The notes under the pieces: model-generated
What the model was told of the DNA's origin: nothing
The model's input: the letters and a program-made list of their open reading frames with translations, nothing else
Database searches by the model: none
Shown: piece after piece, positions 40,639 to 51,369 of the stretch
Position numbering within the stretch: position 1 is the first letter of the stretch
Layout: every line of letters begins with the position of its first letter
Assembly (NCBI GenBank): GCA_001898995.1
Contig: MKVZ01000004.1
Span: forward strand, 703,601 to 767,600
DNA: 64,000 bases
Direction of reading: 5' to 3'
Source: Rhizobiales bacterium 63-22
GTDB lineage: Bacteria; Pseudomonadota; Alphaproteobacteria; Rhizobiales; Rhizobiaceae
Made by a program: the position numbers and the translations under genes

Positions 40639-41691
40639 TCAGAACGTTACTGTAATGCCAGAACCGCCATTATCCGCATGGCCGATGATGGCCGCGGGCG
40701 TATCTCCGGCGGCGCGGATAAGGGCGAGCAGCGCCTCGGCCCGACCGGGATCGCAAGCGACCAGCAGGCCGCCGGAGGTCTGCGGATCGGTGAGCAGGCT
40801 GCGCTGCCAGGGCGCGATATCGTCCGGCAGACGCACTTCCGTGCCGTAGCTCGCCCAGTTGCGGTTGGAAGCCCCGGTCACAAATCCCCCCAGCGCCAGC
40901 GCCGCCGCCTCGCCGAGCAGCGGCAGGGCGGAATAGTCCAGCGTCAGGCCGAGGCCGCTGGCGCGCGCCATTTCCAGCCCGTGGCCGAGGATGCCGAAGC
41001 CGGTAACATCGGTGACGGCATGGACCGCATCCTCGGTGCCGAGTTCGGTGCCGATGCGGTTCAGGCGCGTCACCGACGCCATCATCTCCTTGTAGGCGGA
41101 CGGCGAGAGCTGTCCCTTCCTGAAGGCGGCGGAATAGATGCCGACACCGAGCGCCTTGGTGAGGATCAGCGCATCGCCCGGCTTCGCGCCGCCGTTGCGG
41201 CGCAGGTTCGCCACCTTGCCGGTGCCGATCACCGCGAGGCCGTAGATCGGTTCCGGCGCGTCGATGGAATGGCCGCCCGCGACCGGGATACCGGCTTCGG
41301 CGCAGATGGATGCTCCGCCCTTCAATATGTCGCGGATCGTGGCGGCGGGCAGCTTGTCCACCGGCATGCCGAGAATGGCCAGCGCCATGATCGGCGTTCC
41401 GCCCATGGCATAGACGTCGGAAATGGCATTGGTGGCGGCGATCCGCCCGAAATCGACCGGATCGTCCACCATCGGCATGAAGAAATCCGTGGTGGCGATG
41501 ACGCAATTCTCGTCGTCGAGCTGCCAGACGGCGGCGTCGTCACCGGTCTCGGTGCCGACCAGCAATTGCCGGAACGGCTGCGCCGCCGGCTGGCCGGCAA
41601 GCAGGTCCTGCAATACGGAAGGGGCGAGCTTGCAGCCGCAACCCCCGCCATGGGCGAGAGTGCTCAAACGGATGGGGGCCGGGTTATCCAT
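40639..41691 (-). CDS. selD: selenide, water dikinase (selenophosphate synthetase)
   Basis: 350 aa from ATG 41691 with GGAGAA upstream. SelD uses ATP and selenide to make selenophosphate, the Se donor for Sec-tRNA. The catalytic loop [11 protein letters not shown] has C18 and K21, matching Cys17/Lys20 of E. coli; it is a Cys form, not a selenoprotein. Further landmarks are [27 protein letters not shown] and [14 protein letters not shown]. It is on the strand opposite to fdnGHI-fdhE-selA-selB and downstream of a transglutaminase-domain gene. Confidence 0.96.
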   Translation of the reverse strand: MDNPAPIRLSTLAHGGGCGCKLAPSVLQDLLAGQPAAQPFRQLLVGTETGDDAAVWQLDDENCVIATTDFFMPMVDDPVDFGRIAATNAISDVYAMGGTPIMALAILGMPVDKLPAATIRDILKGGASICAEAGIPVAGGHSIDAPEPIYGLAVIGTGKVANLRRNGGAKPGDALILTKALGVGIYSAAFRKGQLSPSAYKEMMASVTRLNRIGTELGTEDAVHAVTDVTGFGILGHGLEMARASGLGLTLDYSALPLLGEAAALALGGFVTGASNRNWASYGTEVRLPDDIAPWQRSLLTDPQTSGGLLVACDPGRAEALLALIRAAGDTPAAIIGHADNGGSGITVTF

Positions 41692-41713
41692 GCTTGCTTT
41701 CTCCGGAAACAAA

Positions 41714-41757
41714 GCATGTCACGCAAAGCGGGAACCGGTTTTGCGATAACGACATGC
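41714..41757. repeat. palindromic repeat upstream of selD
   Basis: Arms GCATGTC (41714-41720) and GACATGC (41751-41757), with an inner CGCAAA/TTTGCG stem and the GGGAACCGGTT core. It belongs to the same general class of rhizobial intergenic palindromes as 29098-29141. Confidence 0.6.
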
Positions 41758-41803
41758 GCAAAAACAAAAGATCAAGGCGCGGAAACACGGCCGCGCCATA
41801 TGG

Positions 41804-42922
41804 TCAGGCGGTGATTTCCCGCGCGGTCATGCCGTAGCGGAACCGGCCCGGCTCAAGACAGTCGAGCCGCACGCGCTCGACCTCCCCTTGCGGATACATG
41901 AGGAAGGCAACGGATTGCCCGCCCGAATCCGGCAAGGCGAGATCGGCGCCATCGTTGAAGGCGATCCAGTTGCCTTCCCATGCACCGAACAGCTTCCGGC
42001 GCACCGCGACGACCCGCGGATCGCTGGCCGGCAAGCCGCCCTTCTCCTCTTCCAGCATGACCTTGCGCACATCGGCGGGATCGGTCGCCACCCAGCCATA
42101 ACCGTCGAGATAGATTTCGGCACGGCAATGCTGCGCCCTGGTAATGGTCCCGCCCTTCACGCCGAGGCTCTTGTAGCCGAACGCGGACGGAGCGACACGC
42201 ACGCCGTAGAGGTCGCGCGCGGGGATCCCGGCCGCACGGACGAGCGCCACGAAAAGCGGATTGATATCGGCGCATTTGCCGCCCAGATCGCCGCTTTGCA
42301 GCATGGCGACGACATTGCCGTCGCCGCAGCCGCGCGTGGAAGCGCGGCGATAGGTGTTGGCCACCACCCAGTCATAGATGCGGCGGGCCTTGTCGAGATC
42401 GTTCGCCGCATCGCCGACGATGCGGTCGGAGGTCTGCCTGACGATGCCATCGGTCGGCGCGAGTTTCGTCCCGGCGGTATATTTCACCCGCTCGGCGTGC
42501 GAGAGCGGCGCGGCCTTTCCGGCCTGCGCCAGATCGGCCCCGAGATCGGCGGCGCGGTCGCGCGTCGAAACTCGGCTCACGATCTCCGCCCGCGGCGCCT
42601 TTTCGCCGGCATCCCATTCCAGATAGAGCATGTCCGTGCCGCTGTGCGGATCGCGGTCGACGCGGGCCGTTCTGGCATTGGTCGTCCAGCGGTTGCCCTC
42701 CGGCCGGTTCCAGTCGTCGGCGCGCAGGCCTGCCAGCGGCGCCCAGACACGAATCGTCTGACCGGTGGCCGCCGGCTCGACCTGCGTCGTGATCTCGAAA
42801 CGCCGCCAGCCGGCCGGCCGGGGATCGAAACGGGGCGGCGAATCGGCGGCGAAAGCCACGCGGGGCAAAACGGAAGCGGCGGCGCAGGCGGCGCCGGCCT
42901 TGAGAATCTGGCGACGGTTCAT
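41804..42922 (-). CDS. exported transglutaminase-domain protein
   Basis: 372 aa from ATG 42922 with GGAGG upstream. The N-terminus MNRRQILKAGAACAAASVLP is a signal peptide, with a Tat-like RR but without the full consensus. A transglutaminase-like domain (about residues 165-290) has the triad C217 (DLGGKCADINPLF), H265 (AQHCRAEIYLDG) and D281 (GWVATDPADV). An N-terminal beta-rich region precedes it. It probably acts as a periplasmic peptidase or amidase. It is 112 bp upstream of selD on the same strand and divergent from fdnG; a functional link is unproven. Confidence 0.84.
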   Translation of the reverse strand: MNRRQILKAGAACAAASVLPRVAFAADSPPRFDPRPAGWRRFEITTQVEPAATGQTIRVWAPLAGLRADDWNRPEGNRWTTNARTARVDRDPHSGTDMLYLEWDAGEKAPRAEIVSRVSTRDRAADLGADLAQAGKAAPLSHAERVKYTAGTKLAPTDGIVRQTSDRIVGDAANDLDKARRIYDWVVANTYRRASTRGCGDGNVVAMLQSGDLGGKCADINPLFVALVRAAGIPARDLYGVRVAPSAFGYKSLGVKGGTITRAQHCRAEIYLDGYGWVATDPADVRKVMLEEEKGGLPASDPRVVAVRRKLFGAWEGNWIAFNDGADLALPDSGGQSVAFLMYPQGEVERVRLDCLEPGRFRYGMTAREITA

Positions 42923-43393
42923 GGTCGCATCCTCCTTCTGGATATGGAACTGAACGGGAAAAACGGTATCCGCCGCCTGCGCGTGGCCGGCATGGAAAAA
43001 CGCCATACGGAACGACCGTTCTCATATGGTGCAAGGGCCAGGTCAACGGCCCGATCATGATCGGCGCCCCGGAACCCGGGAGCAGCGGTATTGGACACAA
43101 CGGCAGTCTCGCGCTTTCGCGCAAGTCAGTCAATCCGATAACACTCCGCAGAATATGGCCGCGGCAGTGTTTTCCGAACCGTTATATTTTCATCGACATA
43201 TCCATCTAAATACTTGAGTTTAATTTTCATGTATTAAAGCTGCATGAACACTTGTTGATCGATGGCCACGATGACGCAATTGACAACTTTGATCTATCGG
43301 GCAGAATTGGAATACTGAGATACCCAACCTGTTGCGAACGCGCATGAAAGCCCTGTGGGCCTCATGCCCGCACAATAAGGAGAGGCAAGCACG
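42923..43393. other. divergent regulatory region before fdnG
   Basis: About 470 bp between the transglutaminase-domain gene and fdnG, with an AT-rich stretch around 43185-43260. It must carry the formate dehydrogenase promoter. GGAGAG precedes the fdnG ATG. I saw no perfect FNR or NarL-type site and no convincing gene. Confidence 0.4.
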
Positions 43394-46300
43394 ATGAATA
43401 TGGAGCTTTCCCGCCGCCAGTTTCTGGGCGGAGCGGGGGCGACGGTCGCAGCTTCGGCGCTCGGTTCATTCGGTTTCGGCATGGTTGAAAGCGCCTATGC
43501 CGAATCGATCCGGCCCTTCAAGCTGATCAATACGACCGAGACCCGCAACACCTGTACCTATTGCTCGGTTGCCTGCGGCATCATCCTTTATTCCAAGGGT
43601 AATCTGAAAAAAGGCGAAACGGCCGAGCTGATCCATGTCGAGGGTGACGCGGACCATCCGACCAACCGCGGTACGCTCTGCCCCAAGGGCGCGGCACTCA
43701 AGGATTTCGCCAAGGCCAAGACACGCCTCAAATATCCCATGGTGCGCGAGCCGGGTACGTCCGCGTTCAAGCGCATTTCGTGGGATCAGGCGCTGGACCG
43801 TATCGCACGCCGCCTGAAGGACGACCGGGACGCCAATTTCATCGCGAAGAACGCGGCGGGCGTAGCCGTCAACCGCTGGACGTCCACAGGCGTGCTCGCT
43901 GCATCCGCAACCACCAACGAAACCGCCTTCCTCACCTACAAGGTGATACGCAGCACAGGCATAGTGGCATTCGACAACCAGGCACGCGTCTGACACGGCC
44001 CGACGGTGGCGAGTCTCGCCCCAACTTTTGGCCGTGGAGCAATGACCAACTCCTGGACCGATATCAAGAATACCGACCTCGTCGTCGTCATGGGCGGCAA
44101 TGCGGCGGAAGCGCATCCGTGCGGATTCAAGTGGGTGACGGAGGCCAAGGCCAACCGTGGCGCGAAGCTGATCGTCGTCGATCCGCGCTTCACGCGCACG
44201 GCCGCGGTCGCGGATTTCTACGCGCCGATCCGTCAGGGCACGGATATCGCCTTCCTGCTTGGCGTCATCCGCTACTGCATGGAAAACAACAAGGTGCAGT
44301 GGGAGTATGTGAAGGCGTTCACCAATGCCGGCTACATCGTCAAGGACGGCTTCGACTACAAGGACGGGCTGTTCACCGGCTATGACGAGGCCAAGCGCGA
44401 TTACGACCGTTCGACATGGGACTATGTGATCGGCGACGACGGCTATGCGGTGGTGGACGAGACCTTGCAGCATCCGCGTTGCGTCTGGAACCTGCTGAAG
44501 AAGCACGTCGATATCTACACGCCGGAAATGGTCGAGCGCATCTGCGGCACGCCGAAGGATAAATTCCTGAAGGTGGCGGAGCTGATAGCCGAATGCTCGT
44601 CGCCGACCCGGAACATGACGTCGATGTATGCGCTCGGCTGGACCCAGCATTCCAAGGGTTCGCAGAACATCCGCGGCATGGCGATGCTCCAGCTCATCCT
44701 CGGCAATATCGGCGTGCGCGGCGGCGGCATGAACGCGCTGCGCGGGCACTCCAACATTCAGGGCCTCACCGACATCGGCCTGATGTCCAATCTCCTGCCG
44801 GGCTACATGAACATTCCGCTCGAAAAGGAGGTCGATCTCAAGACCTATATGTCGACGCGCGGTTTCAAGCCGCTCAGGCCGAACCAGATGAGCTACTGGC
44901 AGAACTACCGCAAGTTCTTCGTCAGTTTCATGAAGTCCATGTGGGGCGACCATGCCACGGCGGAAAACGATTTCGCCTATGACTGGCTGCCGAAGCTCGA
45001 TGTGCCGAACTACGATGTGCTGCGCATCTTCGACATGATGCACGAGGGCAAGGTCAACGGCTATATCTGCCAGGGTTTCAACCCGTTCATGACCACGCCC
45101 AACCGCAAGAAACTGACGGAGGCGCTGTCAAAGCTGAAATTCCTCATCACGATAGACCCGCTGGAAACGGAGACCTCGCGTTTCTGGGAAAACCACGGCG
45201 ACTTCAACGATGTGGATCCGGCCTCGATCCGGACGGAAGTGTTCCAGCTCCCCTCGACCTGCTTCGCGGAGGACGAGGGGTCTCTGACCAATTCCGGCCG
45301 CTGGCTGCAATGGCACTGGCCGGGCGCGACGCCGCCGGGCGAGGCCAAGCGCGACAACTGGATCATGGCGCAGATATTCCTGCGCCTGCGCGAACTCTAT
45401 CGCAAGGAAGGCGGCGCCTTCCCCGATCCGATCGTCAACCTCGAATGGAAATATGCCGACGAGGGTGAGCCGACGGCTGAGGAACTGGCCAAGGAAGTCA
45501 ACGGCCGGGCGCTCAAGACGCTGACCGATCCGACCGACCCGTCCAAGGTCGTTCTCGAGGAGGGCAAGCTCGTGCCGGGCTTCGCGGCGCTGCGCGACGA
45601 CGGTTCCACGTCTTCGGGCTGCTGGATCTATGCCGGCTGCTTCACCGAGGCCGGCAACAACATGGCCCGCCGCGACAATCACGACCCCGACGAGACGGGA
45701 GCCTATCTCAACTGGGCATGGGCCTGGCCGGCCAACCGGCGCACGCTCTACAACCGCGCCTCCGCCGATATTCACGGCAAGGCATGGGATCCCACCCGCA
45801 AGATCATCGAGTGGGACGGTTCCAAGTGGACCGGCTACGACGTGCCTGACATCGCGCCGACGGCGAAGCCGGAGGAAGTGGGGCCGTTCATCATGAACGC
45901 GGAAGGCGTGGCGCGGCTCTTCGCCCGCGCCGGACTGCGCGACGGGCCGTTCCCGGCGCATTACGAGCCGTTCGAATCACCCGTCTCCAACGTGATCGCC
46001 CCGAAGATCAGAGGCAATCCGGTGGCGCGCGTCTTCGAGAACGACTTCAAGCAGTTCGCGGACATCGCATCGGAGGAGTTCCCCTATGCGGCGACCTCGT
46101 ACCGGCTGACCGAGCATTTCCATGTCTGGACCAAGCACGTCCATATCAACGCCGTGCTGCAACCGGAATTCTTCGTGGAACTTTCGGAACAACTGGCGGC
46201 GGAAAAGGGCATCGCCAAGGGCGACTGGGTACGGGTCTGGTCGAAGCGCGGTTCGGTCAAGGCCAAGGCTGTCGTCACCAAGCGCATCAGGCCGCTCGTC

Positions 46301-46501
46301 TGCGACGGCAAGACCGTGCATGTGGTCGGCGTGCCGCTGCACTGGGGCTTCACGGGCGAGGCACGCAAGGGTTTCGGCCCCAATTCGCTCACCCCTGTCG
46401 TCGGCGATGCCAATATCGAGACGCCGGAGTTCAAGGCGTTTCTGGTCAATATCGAGCGGACGACGCCGCCCGTAGACCGTAACGGCACCCCGGAGGCGTA
46501 G
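43394..46501 (+). CDS. fdnG: formate dehydrogenase-N/O alpha subunit, selenocysteine-containing
   Basis: One continuous frame of 1035 residues is read through the TGA at 43991-43993 as selenocysteine 200; E. coli FdnG/FdoG (about 1015 aa) have Sec196. A Tat signal ([16 protein letters not shown]) exports the folded enzyme. The [4Fe-4S] ligands are in [11 protein letters not shown] and GTLCPKG. The sequence around Sec, [19 protein letters not shown], is diagnostic. A molybdopterin dinucleotide-binding domain ends the protein. It oxidises formate to CO2 in the periplasm and passes electrons to FdnH. A SECIS-like hairpin begins directly after the UGA, and selA, selB, selC and selD are all nearby. 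Automated callers will split this gene. Confidence 0.97.
43991..44036 (+). promoter_or_regulatory. bacterial SECIS element directing UGA decoding in fdnG
   Basis: Right after TGA, CACGGCC (43994-44000) pairs with GGCCGTG (44030-44036). An apical stem GGCGA-GTC-TCGCC (44008-44020) presents a GUC loop. The layout, spacing and GUC(U) tip match E. coli fdnG/fdhF SECIS hairpins that bind SelB. Confidence 0.9.
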
Positions 46502-46511
46502 GAGAAAAGCG

Positions 46512-47453
46512 ATGTTCCCGCCCGTACCCAACCCCGATGTCCGGCCGCAGGCGCCCCGCTTCGGCGACAAGGACCTCATCAGGCGGTCGGCGTCCTCCGT
46601 GACGCCGCCCGCGCAACGCCAGACCGAGGTGGCCAAGCTCATCGACGTGTCGAAATGCATAGGCTGCAAGGCGTGCCAGTCGGCCTGCGCCGAATGGAAC
46701 GACACGCATGAGGAGGTCGGCATCAATGTGGGTGTCTACGAAAACCCGCACGACCTGACGCCCAACACCTTCACGCTGATGCGCTATACCGAATGGGACA
46801 ACCCCGATACCGGCAATCTGGAATGGCTGATCCGCAAGGACGGCTGCATGCATTGCGAGGATCCCGGCTGTCTCAAGGCCTGCCCGGCGCCGGGCGCGAT
46901 CGTGCAATATTCCAATGGCATCGTGGACTTCATCCACGACAACTGCATCGGCTGCGGCTATTGCATCAAGGGCTGCCCGTTCAACATTCCACGCGTGTCG
47001 GAAGTGACGCACAAAGCCTATAAATGCACGTTGTGTTCCGACCGCGTCGCGGTGGGACAGGGACCGGCCTGCGCCAAGGCCTGCCCGACCCAGGCCATCG
47101 TCTGGGGTACCAAGGACGAGATGAAACACTGGGCCGAGGGACGCATCAAGGATCTCAAGTCGCGCGGCTTCGAGAATGCCGGCCTTTACGATCCGCCGGG
47201 AGTGGGGGGCACCCATGTCATGTACGTGCTGCAACATGCCGACAAGCCGCAGCTCTATTCCAACCTGCCGGCCAACCCGCGTATCAGCGCCATCGTCGAA
47301 GCCTGGAAGGGCGTGACCAAATATGCTGGCATGGCGGCCATGGGTCTGACGGTCGCCGCAGGCTTCCTGCACTATATCTTCAAGGGCCCCAATGTCGTGA
47401 CGGAGCATGACGAGGAAGAGGCCGAAAAGCTCACGGGAGAGAAAAGCTCATGA
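46512..47453 (+). CDS. fdnH: formate dehydrogenase beta (iron-sulfur) subunit
   Basis: 313 aa. Four [4Fe-4S] cluster sets are seen: [41 protein letters not shown] and [21 protein letters not shown] single C-terminal helix ([19 protein letters not shown]) anchors it in the membrane. It carries electrons from the selenoprotein FdnG to cytochrome b FdnI. It starts 10 bp after fdnG with AGGAGAAAAG and overlaps fdnI by 4 bp. Confidence 0.96.
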   Translation: MFPPVPNPDVRPQAPRFGDKDLIRRSASSVTPPAQRQTEVAKLIDVSKCIGCKACQSACAEWNDTHEEVGINVGVYENPHDLTPNTFTLMRYTEWDNPDTGNLEWLIRKDGCMHCEDPGCLKACPAPGAIVQYSNGIVDFIHDNCIGCGYCIKGCPFNIPRVSEVTHKAYKCTLCSDRVAVGQGPACAKACPTQAIVWGTKDEMKHWAEGRIKDLKSRGFENAGLYDPPGVGGTHVMYVLQHADKPQLYSNLPANPRISAIVEAWKGVTKYAGMAAMGLTVAAGFLHYIFKGPNVVTEHDEEEAEKLTGEKSS

Positions 47454-48157
47454 GCAAGACAGGTTTCGACGATGTCCAGAGCGGCGACGGCATAACTCCC
47501 GGCAAGCCGGTGCGGGTGCGGCGCTATTCGGGGGCCGCGCGCGTCAACCACTGGATCACGGCGATCAGCCTGATCCTGCTGGCGCTGTCCGGCCTCGCCA
47601 TGTTCCATCCCTCGCTGTTCTTCCTTTCCTACCTGTTCGGCGGCGGGCAATGGACACGCACCGTGCATCCGTGGATCGGCGCGGTGCTGTTCTTCAGCTT
47701 CCTCGGCCTGTTCCTGCGCTTCTGGCGCGCGAACCTGTGGAGGCGCGAGGATACGAACTGGCTCGCCCACGCCAATGACGTGATCGCCGGCAATGAGGAC
47801 AAGCTGCCGGAAGTCGGCAAGTACAATGCCGGCCAGAAGCTGGTCTTCTGGTCCATGTCGCTGCTGATCATCGTGCTGATCGTTACCGGCTTCATGATCT
47901 GGAACCAGTATTTCGGTTCCTATACCAGCATCGAGACGCAGCGCTGGGCGCTGCTCATCCATTCCATAGCGGCCATCGTCGCGATCTGCGTGTGGATCGT
48001 GCATGTCTATGCCGGGATATGGATTCAGGGTACGATCAGCGCCATGACGCGCGGCACGGTGACCGGCGGCTGGGCATGGCGCCATCATCGCAAATGGCTG
48101 CGCGAACTCGTCGCGCGGCGCAAGGGCAAGGTTTCTGACGGCAAGCCTTCGACTTGA
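47450..48157 (+). CDS. fdnI: formate dehydrogenase gamma subunit (cytochrome b556)
   Basis: 235 aa. Four membrane helices with heme b His candidates in [18 protein letters not shown] (helix 1) and in [20 protein letters not shown] (helix 4). It receives electrons from FdnH on the periplasmic side and reduces quinone at the cytoplasmic side. Its ATG overlaps the fdnH stop. A 111-bp gap follows before fdhE. Confidence 0.94.
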   Translation: MSKTGFDDVQSGDGITPGKPVRVRRYSGAARVNHWITAISLILLALSGLAMFHPSLFFLSYLFGGGQWTRTVHPWIGAVLFFSFLGLFLRFWRANLWRREDTNWLAHANDVIAGNEDKLPEVGKYNAGQKLVFWSMSLLIIVLIVTGFMIWNQYFGSYTSIETQRWALLIHSIAAIVAICVWIVHVYAGIWIQGTISAMTRGTVTGGWAWRHHRKWLRELVARRKGKVSDGKPST

Positions 48158-48268
48158 GCGCCAGACAGCACAAATCGGCAATGCGTCTTCAGTTTCGGCG
48201 GAAGCGCTTTGCCTTGGAATACTTCATATCGGTAGTCCGCGTGACCCGGTGGGTTCGTGAGGAGCGTG

Positions 48269-49168
48269 ATGACAGACAAGACGGACTTGCAGCCGGACCC
48301 GACGGTCATCGGCAATATTTCTGCTCCCCCCTTCGTCTATCTGCCGCGGCCGGAGGAACTGTTCGCAAAACGGGCGCAACGCCTGCGGTTTCTCGGCACG
48401 GCAAGCCCGCTCAGGCCCTATCTCGATTTCGTGGCCGGTCTCACCGATGCGCAGGGCGCTGTCGCGACCGGTCTTCCTCCCGCAGTTGCCATGGATGCAC
48501 CGCGTCCCGGAATGCCGGTCATAGATCGCGACAAAATCGTTGCGTCCGGTGAGGCAGAGCCGATTTTCGAACGGTTGTTCGAGCAGGCGGAGAAGATCGA
48601 AAAGCCGCAGAACGCCGCCGACGCGCTAAAGCGGGTGGCGAAGACCGGCGCGGAAGAGCGCCGCACCATGGCGCGTGCGGTTCTGTCTGGCACGCTGCCG
48701 CCGGAGACGGTGGCCGAGCATATCTATGTCTGGGCGGGATTGCAGGTCCATTTCACCCGAGTGGCCGCGCAACTCGCCCCGAAAGCGCTGAAGCCCGTCG
48801 CCGACGGCGTCTGCCCCGCCTGCGGCAGTCTGCCGACGGGTTCGATCGTGTTCGACCGGCCGGGTGCGCATGGCTCGCGCTTCTGTTCCTGTTCGCTCTG
48901 CAACACGCTCTGGCATTATGTGCGCATCAAATGCGTGTGCTGCGGCTCCACCAAGGGCATCGGCTATCAGGAAGTGGAGGAAGGTGAAGGCTTCATCAAG
49001 GCGGAGACCTGCGACGAATGCGATCACTGGACGAAGGTCATCTATGAGCGGAAATCGCCCGGCGCGGAGCCGATGGCCGACGACGTGGCGAGTCTCGGCA
49101 TCGACATGCTGATGCGCGATCTCCCCTACCGGCGCGGTGGTTTCGCGCCGCTGCTGGCCGGTCTGTGA
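48269..49168 (+). CDS. fdhE: formate dehydrogenase accessory protein FdhE
   Basis: 299 aa from ATG 48269, chosen because GGAGCG precedes it; an in-frame GTG at 48257 is less suited. The C-terminal half has paired Cys motifs CPACG, CSLCN, CVCCG and CDEC, forming rubredoxin-like metal sites. FdhE is a cytoplasmic factor required for activation of Tat-exported respiratory formate dehydrogenases before translocation. It is followed by selA after 7 bp. Confidence 0.93.
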   Translation: MTDKTDLQPDPTVIGNISAPPFVYLPRPEELFAKRAQRLRFLGTASPLRPYLDFVAGLTDAQGAVATGLPPAVAMDAPRPGMPVIDRDKIVASGEAEPIFERLFEQAEKIEKPQNAADALKRVAKTGAEERRTMARAVLSGTLPPETVAEHIYVWAGLQVHFTRVAAQLAPKALKPVADGVCPACGSLPTGSIVFDRPGAHGSRFCSCSLCNTLWHYVRIKCVCCGSTKGIGYQEVEEGEGFIKAETCDECDHWTKVIYERKSPGAEPMADDVASLGIDMLMRDLPYRRGGFAPLLAGL

Positions 49169-49175
49169 GGGCGTC

Positions 49176-50609
49176 ATGAGCGACAACAATTCTCCAGCGG
49201 CGCTGCGCCGCCTGCCTTCGGTCGATGCAGTGCTGCAATTGCCGGAAACGGCCGGTCTCATCGACCGTTTCGGCCGCGCGGCGGTGACGGAAGCCATACG
49301 CCACGCGCTGGAGAACGCCCGTGCGGCGGCGAAGGCCGGCGCGGAACCGATGCCGCCCGCAGGTATCGCCGAAGCGGCGGCGCGCTTTCTGGAGCATGCG
49401 GAAAGGTCAAGCCTCGTTCCCGTCTTCAACCTGACCGGCACCGTTCTGCACACCAATCTCGGCCGCGCACTGCTGGCCGAAGCGGCGATCGAGGCCGCCA
49501 CCACCGCCATGCGCGCCGCGGTGGCGCTGGAATACGATCTCGACACCGGCAAGCGCGGCGAGCGCGACGACCACCTGCGCGCGCTCATCTGCGAACTGAC
49601 AGGCGCGGAGGATGCGACGCTGGTCAACAACAATGCCGCCGCCGTGCTGCTGACGCTGAACAGCCTCGCCGCGGGCCGGGAAGCCATCGTCTCGCGCGGC
49701 GAACTGATCGAAATCGGCGGCGCCTTCCGCATGCCGGACATCATGGCCCGCGCCGGCACGGCGCTTGTCGAGGTCGGCACCACAAACCGCACCCATCCGC
49801 GCGACTACGCGAACGCCATCGGCGAAAATACCGGGCTGGTGCTCAAGGTCCACACTTCCAATTACCGCATCGAGGGCTTCACGCGAGAGGTTGCGGCGGC
49901 CGAACTGGCCGGCATCGCGCACGAACGCGGCGTGCCGCTGGTCAACGATCTCGGTTCCGGCACGCTCGCCGCGCTGACCGGCCTCGGTCTCGCTCATGAG
50001 CCGACCGTGCGCGAGGCGGTGCGCGACGGCGCGGATATCGTTACCTTTTCCGGCGATAAGCTGCTCGGCGGCCCGCAGGCGGGCTTCATCGTCGGGAGCA
50101 GGGATCTGGTCGCAAGGATCAATCGCAATCCGATGAAGCGGGCGCTGCGCGTGGACAAGATACGCCTCGCGGCACTGGAAGCGACGCTGAAACTCTACCG
50201 CGATCCGGAGCGGCTGGCCGAACGACTGCCGACCATGCGGCATCTGGCGCGCAAGGCCGAGACGATCCGCGCGCAGGCCGAAAGACTAGCCCCGCTGCTG
50301 GCCGGTCTCCTCGGCGAGGATTACGCGGTCTCGGTGACGGATTGCCTGAGCCAGATCGGATCGGGGGCGCTGCCGCTTTCGACCATTCCGAGCGCCGGGC
50401 TTGCCGTCGCGCCGAAGGCGGGCGGCGGCGCGGCACTTGCCGCTCTTGCCGCCGCTCTGCGGCAGCTACCTGTGCCGGTGATCGGGCGGATCGAACGCGG
50501 CGCGCTCGTGCTCGACCTGCGCTGCCTCGATGACGAAGTCGGCTTCGGGCGAAGCCTGTCGCATCTTTCGGTCGAAGCGGGGGAAGCCGGCCATGGCGCG
50601 CCTCGCTGA
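49176..50609 (+). CDS. selA: L-seryl-tRNA(Sec) selenium transferase
   Basis: 477 aa from ATG 49176. A PLP fold-type I enzyme with Schiff-base K295 in [15 protein letters not shown], the same number as in E. coli SelA. Other landmarks are [30 protein letters not shown] and [19 protein letters not shown] [16 protein letters not shown]. It converts Ser-tRNA(Sec) to Sec-tRNA(Sec) using selenophosphate. It overlaps the next gene by 17 bp, so fdhE-selA-sel1-selB is one tight operon. Confidence 0.96.
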   Translation: MSDNNSPAALRRLPSVDAVLQLPETAGLIDRFGRAAVTEAIRHALENARAAAKAGAEPMPPAGIAEAAARFLEHAERSSLVPVFNLTGTVLHTNLGRALLAEAAIEAATTAMRAAVALEYDLDTGKRGERDDHLRALICELTGAEDATLVNNNAAAVLLTLNSLAAGREAIVSRGELIEIGGAFRMPDIMARAGTALVEVGTTNRTHPRDYANAIGENTGLVLKVHTSNYRIEGFTREVAAAELAGIAHERGVPLVNDLGSGTLAALTGLGLAHEPTVREAVRDGADIVTFSGDKLLGGPQAGFIVGSRDLVARINRNPMKRALRVDKIRLAALEATLKLYRDPERLAERLPTMRHLARKAETIRAQAERLAPLLAGLLGEDYAVSVTDCLSQIGSGALPLSTIPSAGLAVAPKAGGGAALAALAAALRQLPVPVIGRIERGALVLDLRCLDDEVGFGRSLSHLSVEAGEAGHGAPR

Positions 50610-51369
50610 CTTCTTCTCCCGCCGCCGCAAGGCGGACAGTCACGCCGAGGCCATGGCGACGGCACTGACGGCGGCGAAAGCAGGCGACTATCCGGCAGCG
50701 CTTTCCATCTGGGAGCCGCTGGCGCGCGCGGGCGAAGCGCGGGCGCAGAACAATATCGGCGCCTGCTTCGCCGGCGGGCTGGGCGTGGAACGCGACGTAG
50801 AACTGGCCCGCCGCTGGCTCACGCTTTCGGCGGAGGCAGGCGATGCGCCCGGGCAGCGCAACCTCGCTTCCCTCCTGTTCAGGGGCGAAGGCATCGAGCC
50901 GGATCACGAACAGGCGGCACAGCTTTACCGGCTCGCCGCCGAACAAGGCGACGCGCAGGCGCAGGACATGCTGAGCTGGATGCTGCTCGAAGGCGATGCC
51001 GTCGGCCCCGATCCGGCGGAGGCGAAACGCTGGGCCGAAAAGGCGGCGGAAGGCGGCGTCGCAGCCGCCATGACGCGGCTCGGCATGATCCATCACAATG
51101 CGCTCGGCGTGCCGCGCGACCCGCGAGCCGCCGTCGATTGGTGGCGCAAGGGCGCGGGAGCCGGCGACGCCGACGGCGAGGCCATGCTGGGCGCGGCACT
51201 CCATCTCGGCATGGGAACGGCGCGCGACCCGGTCGCCGCTTATGTCCACCTCAAACGCGCCGAAAGCCGGGGCAGCGCGCTGGCGGCTCCTTTCCTACAC
51301 GAGGCATGGAACGCGCTCGACGAGGACCAGCGCCGCGAGGCCGAAACGCGGCTGGGTGACCCGACATGA
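50593..51369 (+). CDS. Sel1-repeat (TPR-like) protein encoded between selA and selB
   Basis: 258 aa from ATG 50593. About five Sel1-like repeats run from residue 48 to 225 ([55 protein letters not shown]). They form an alpha-solenoid of a type that usually mediates protein-protein contacts. No signal peptide or membrane helix is present, so it is probably cytoplasmic. It overlaps selA by 17 bp and selB by 4 bp (ATGA), so it is translated together with them. 'Sel1' is a name coincidence; any role in selenocysteine insertion or FDH maturation rests only on position. Confidence 0.87.
   Translation: MARLADFFSRRRKADSHAEAMATALTAAKAGDYPAALSIWEPLARAGEARAQNNIGACFAGGLGVERDVELARRWLTLSAEAGDAPGQRNLASLLFRGEGIEPDHEQAAQLYRLAAEQGDAQAQDMLSWMLLEGDAVGPDPAEAKRWAEKAAEGGVAAAMTRLGMIHHNALGVPRDPRAAVDWWRKGAGAGDADGEAMLGAALHLGMGTARDPVAAYVHLKRAESRGSALAAPFLHEAWNALDEDQRREAETRLGDPT

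Noticed and set aside
40639..41691. SelD as a selenoprotein
   Set aside because: The active-site codon is a Cys (GCGCK) and there is no internal stop.
43200..43393. FNR box upstream of fdnG
   Set aside because: TTGATC motifs are present, but no TTGAT-N4-ATCAA pair was found.
43991..43993. TGA in fdnG as a nonsense mutation or gene boundary
   Set aside because: Frame continues, the context matches the Sec site of FdnG, a SECIS-like hairpin follows at once and all sel genes are nearby.
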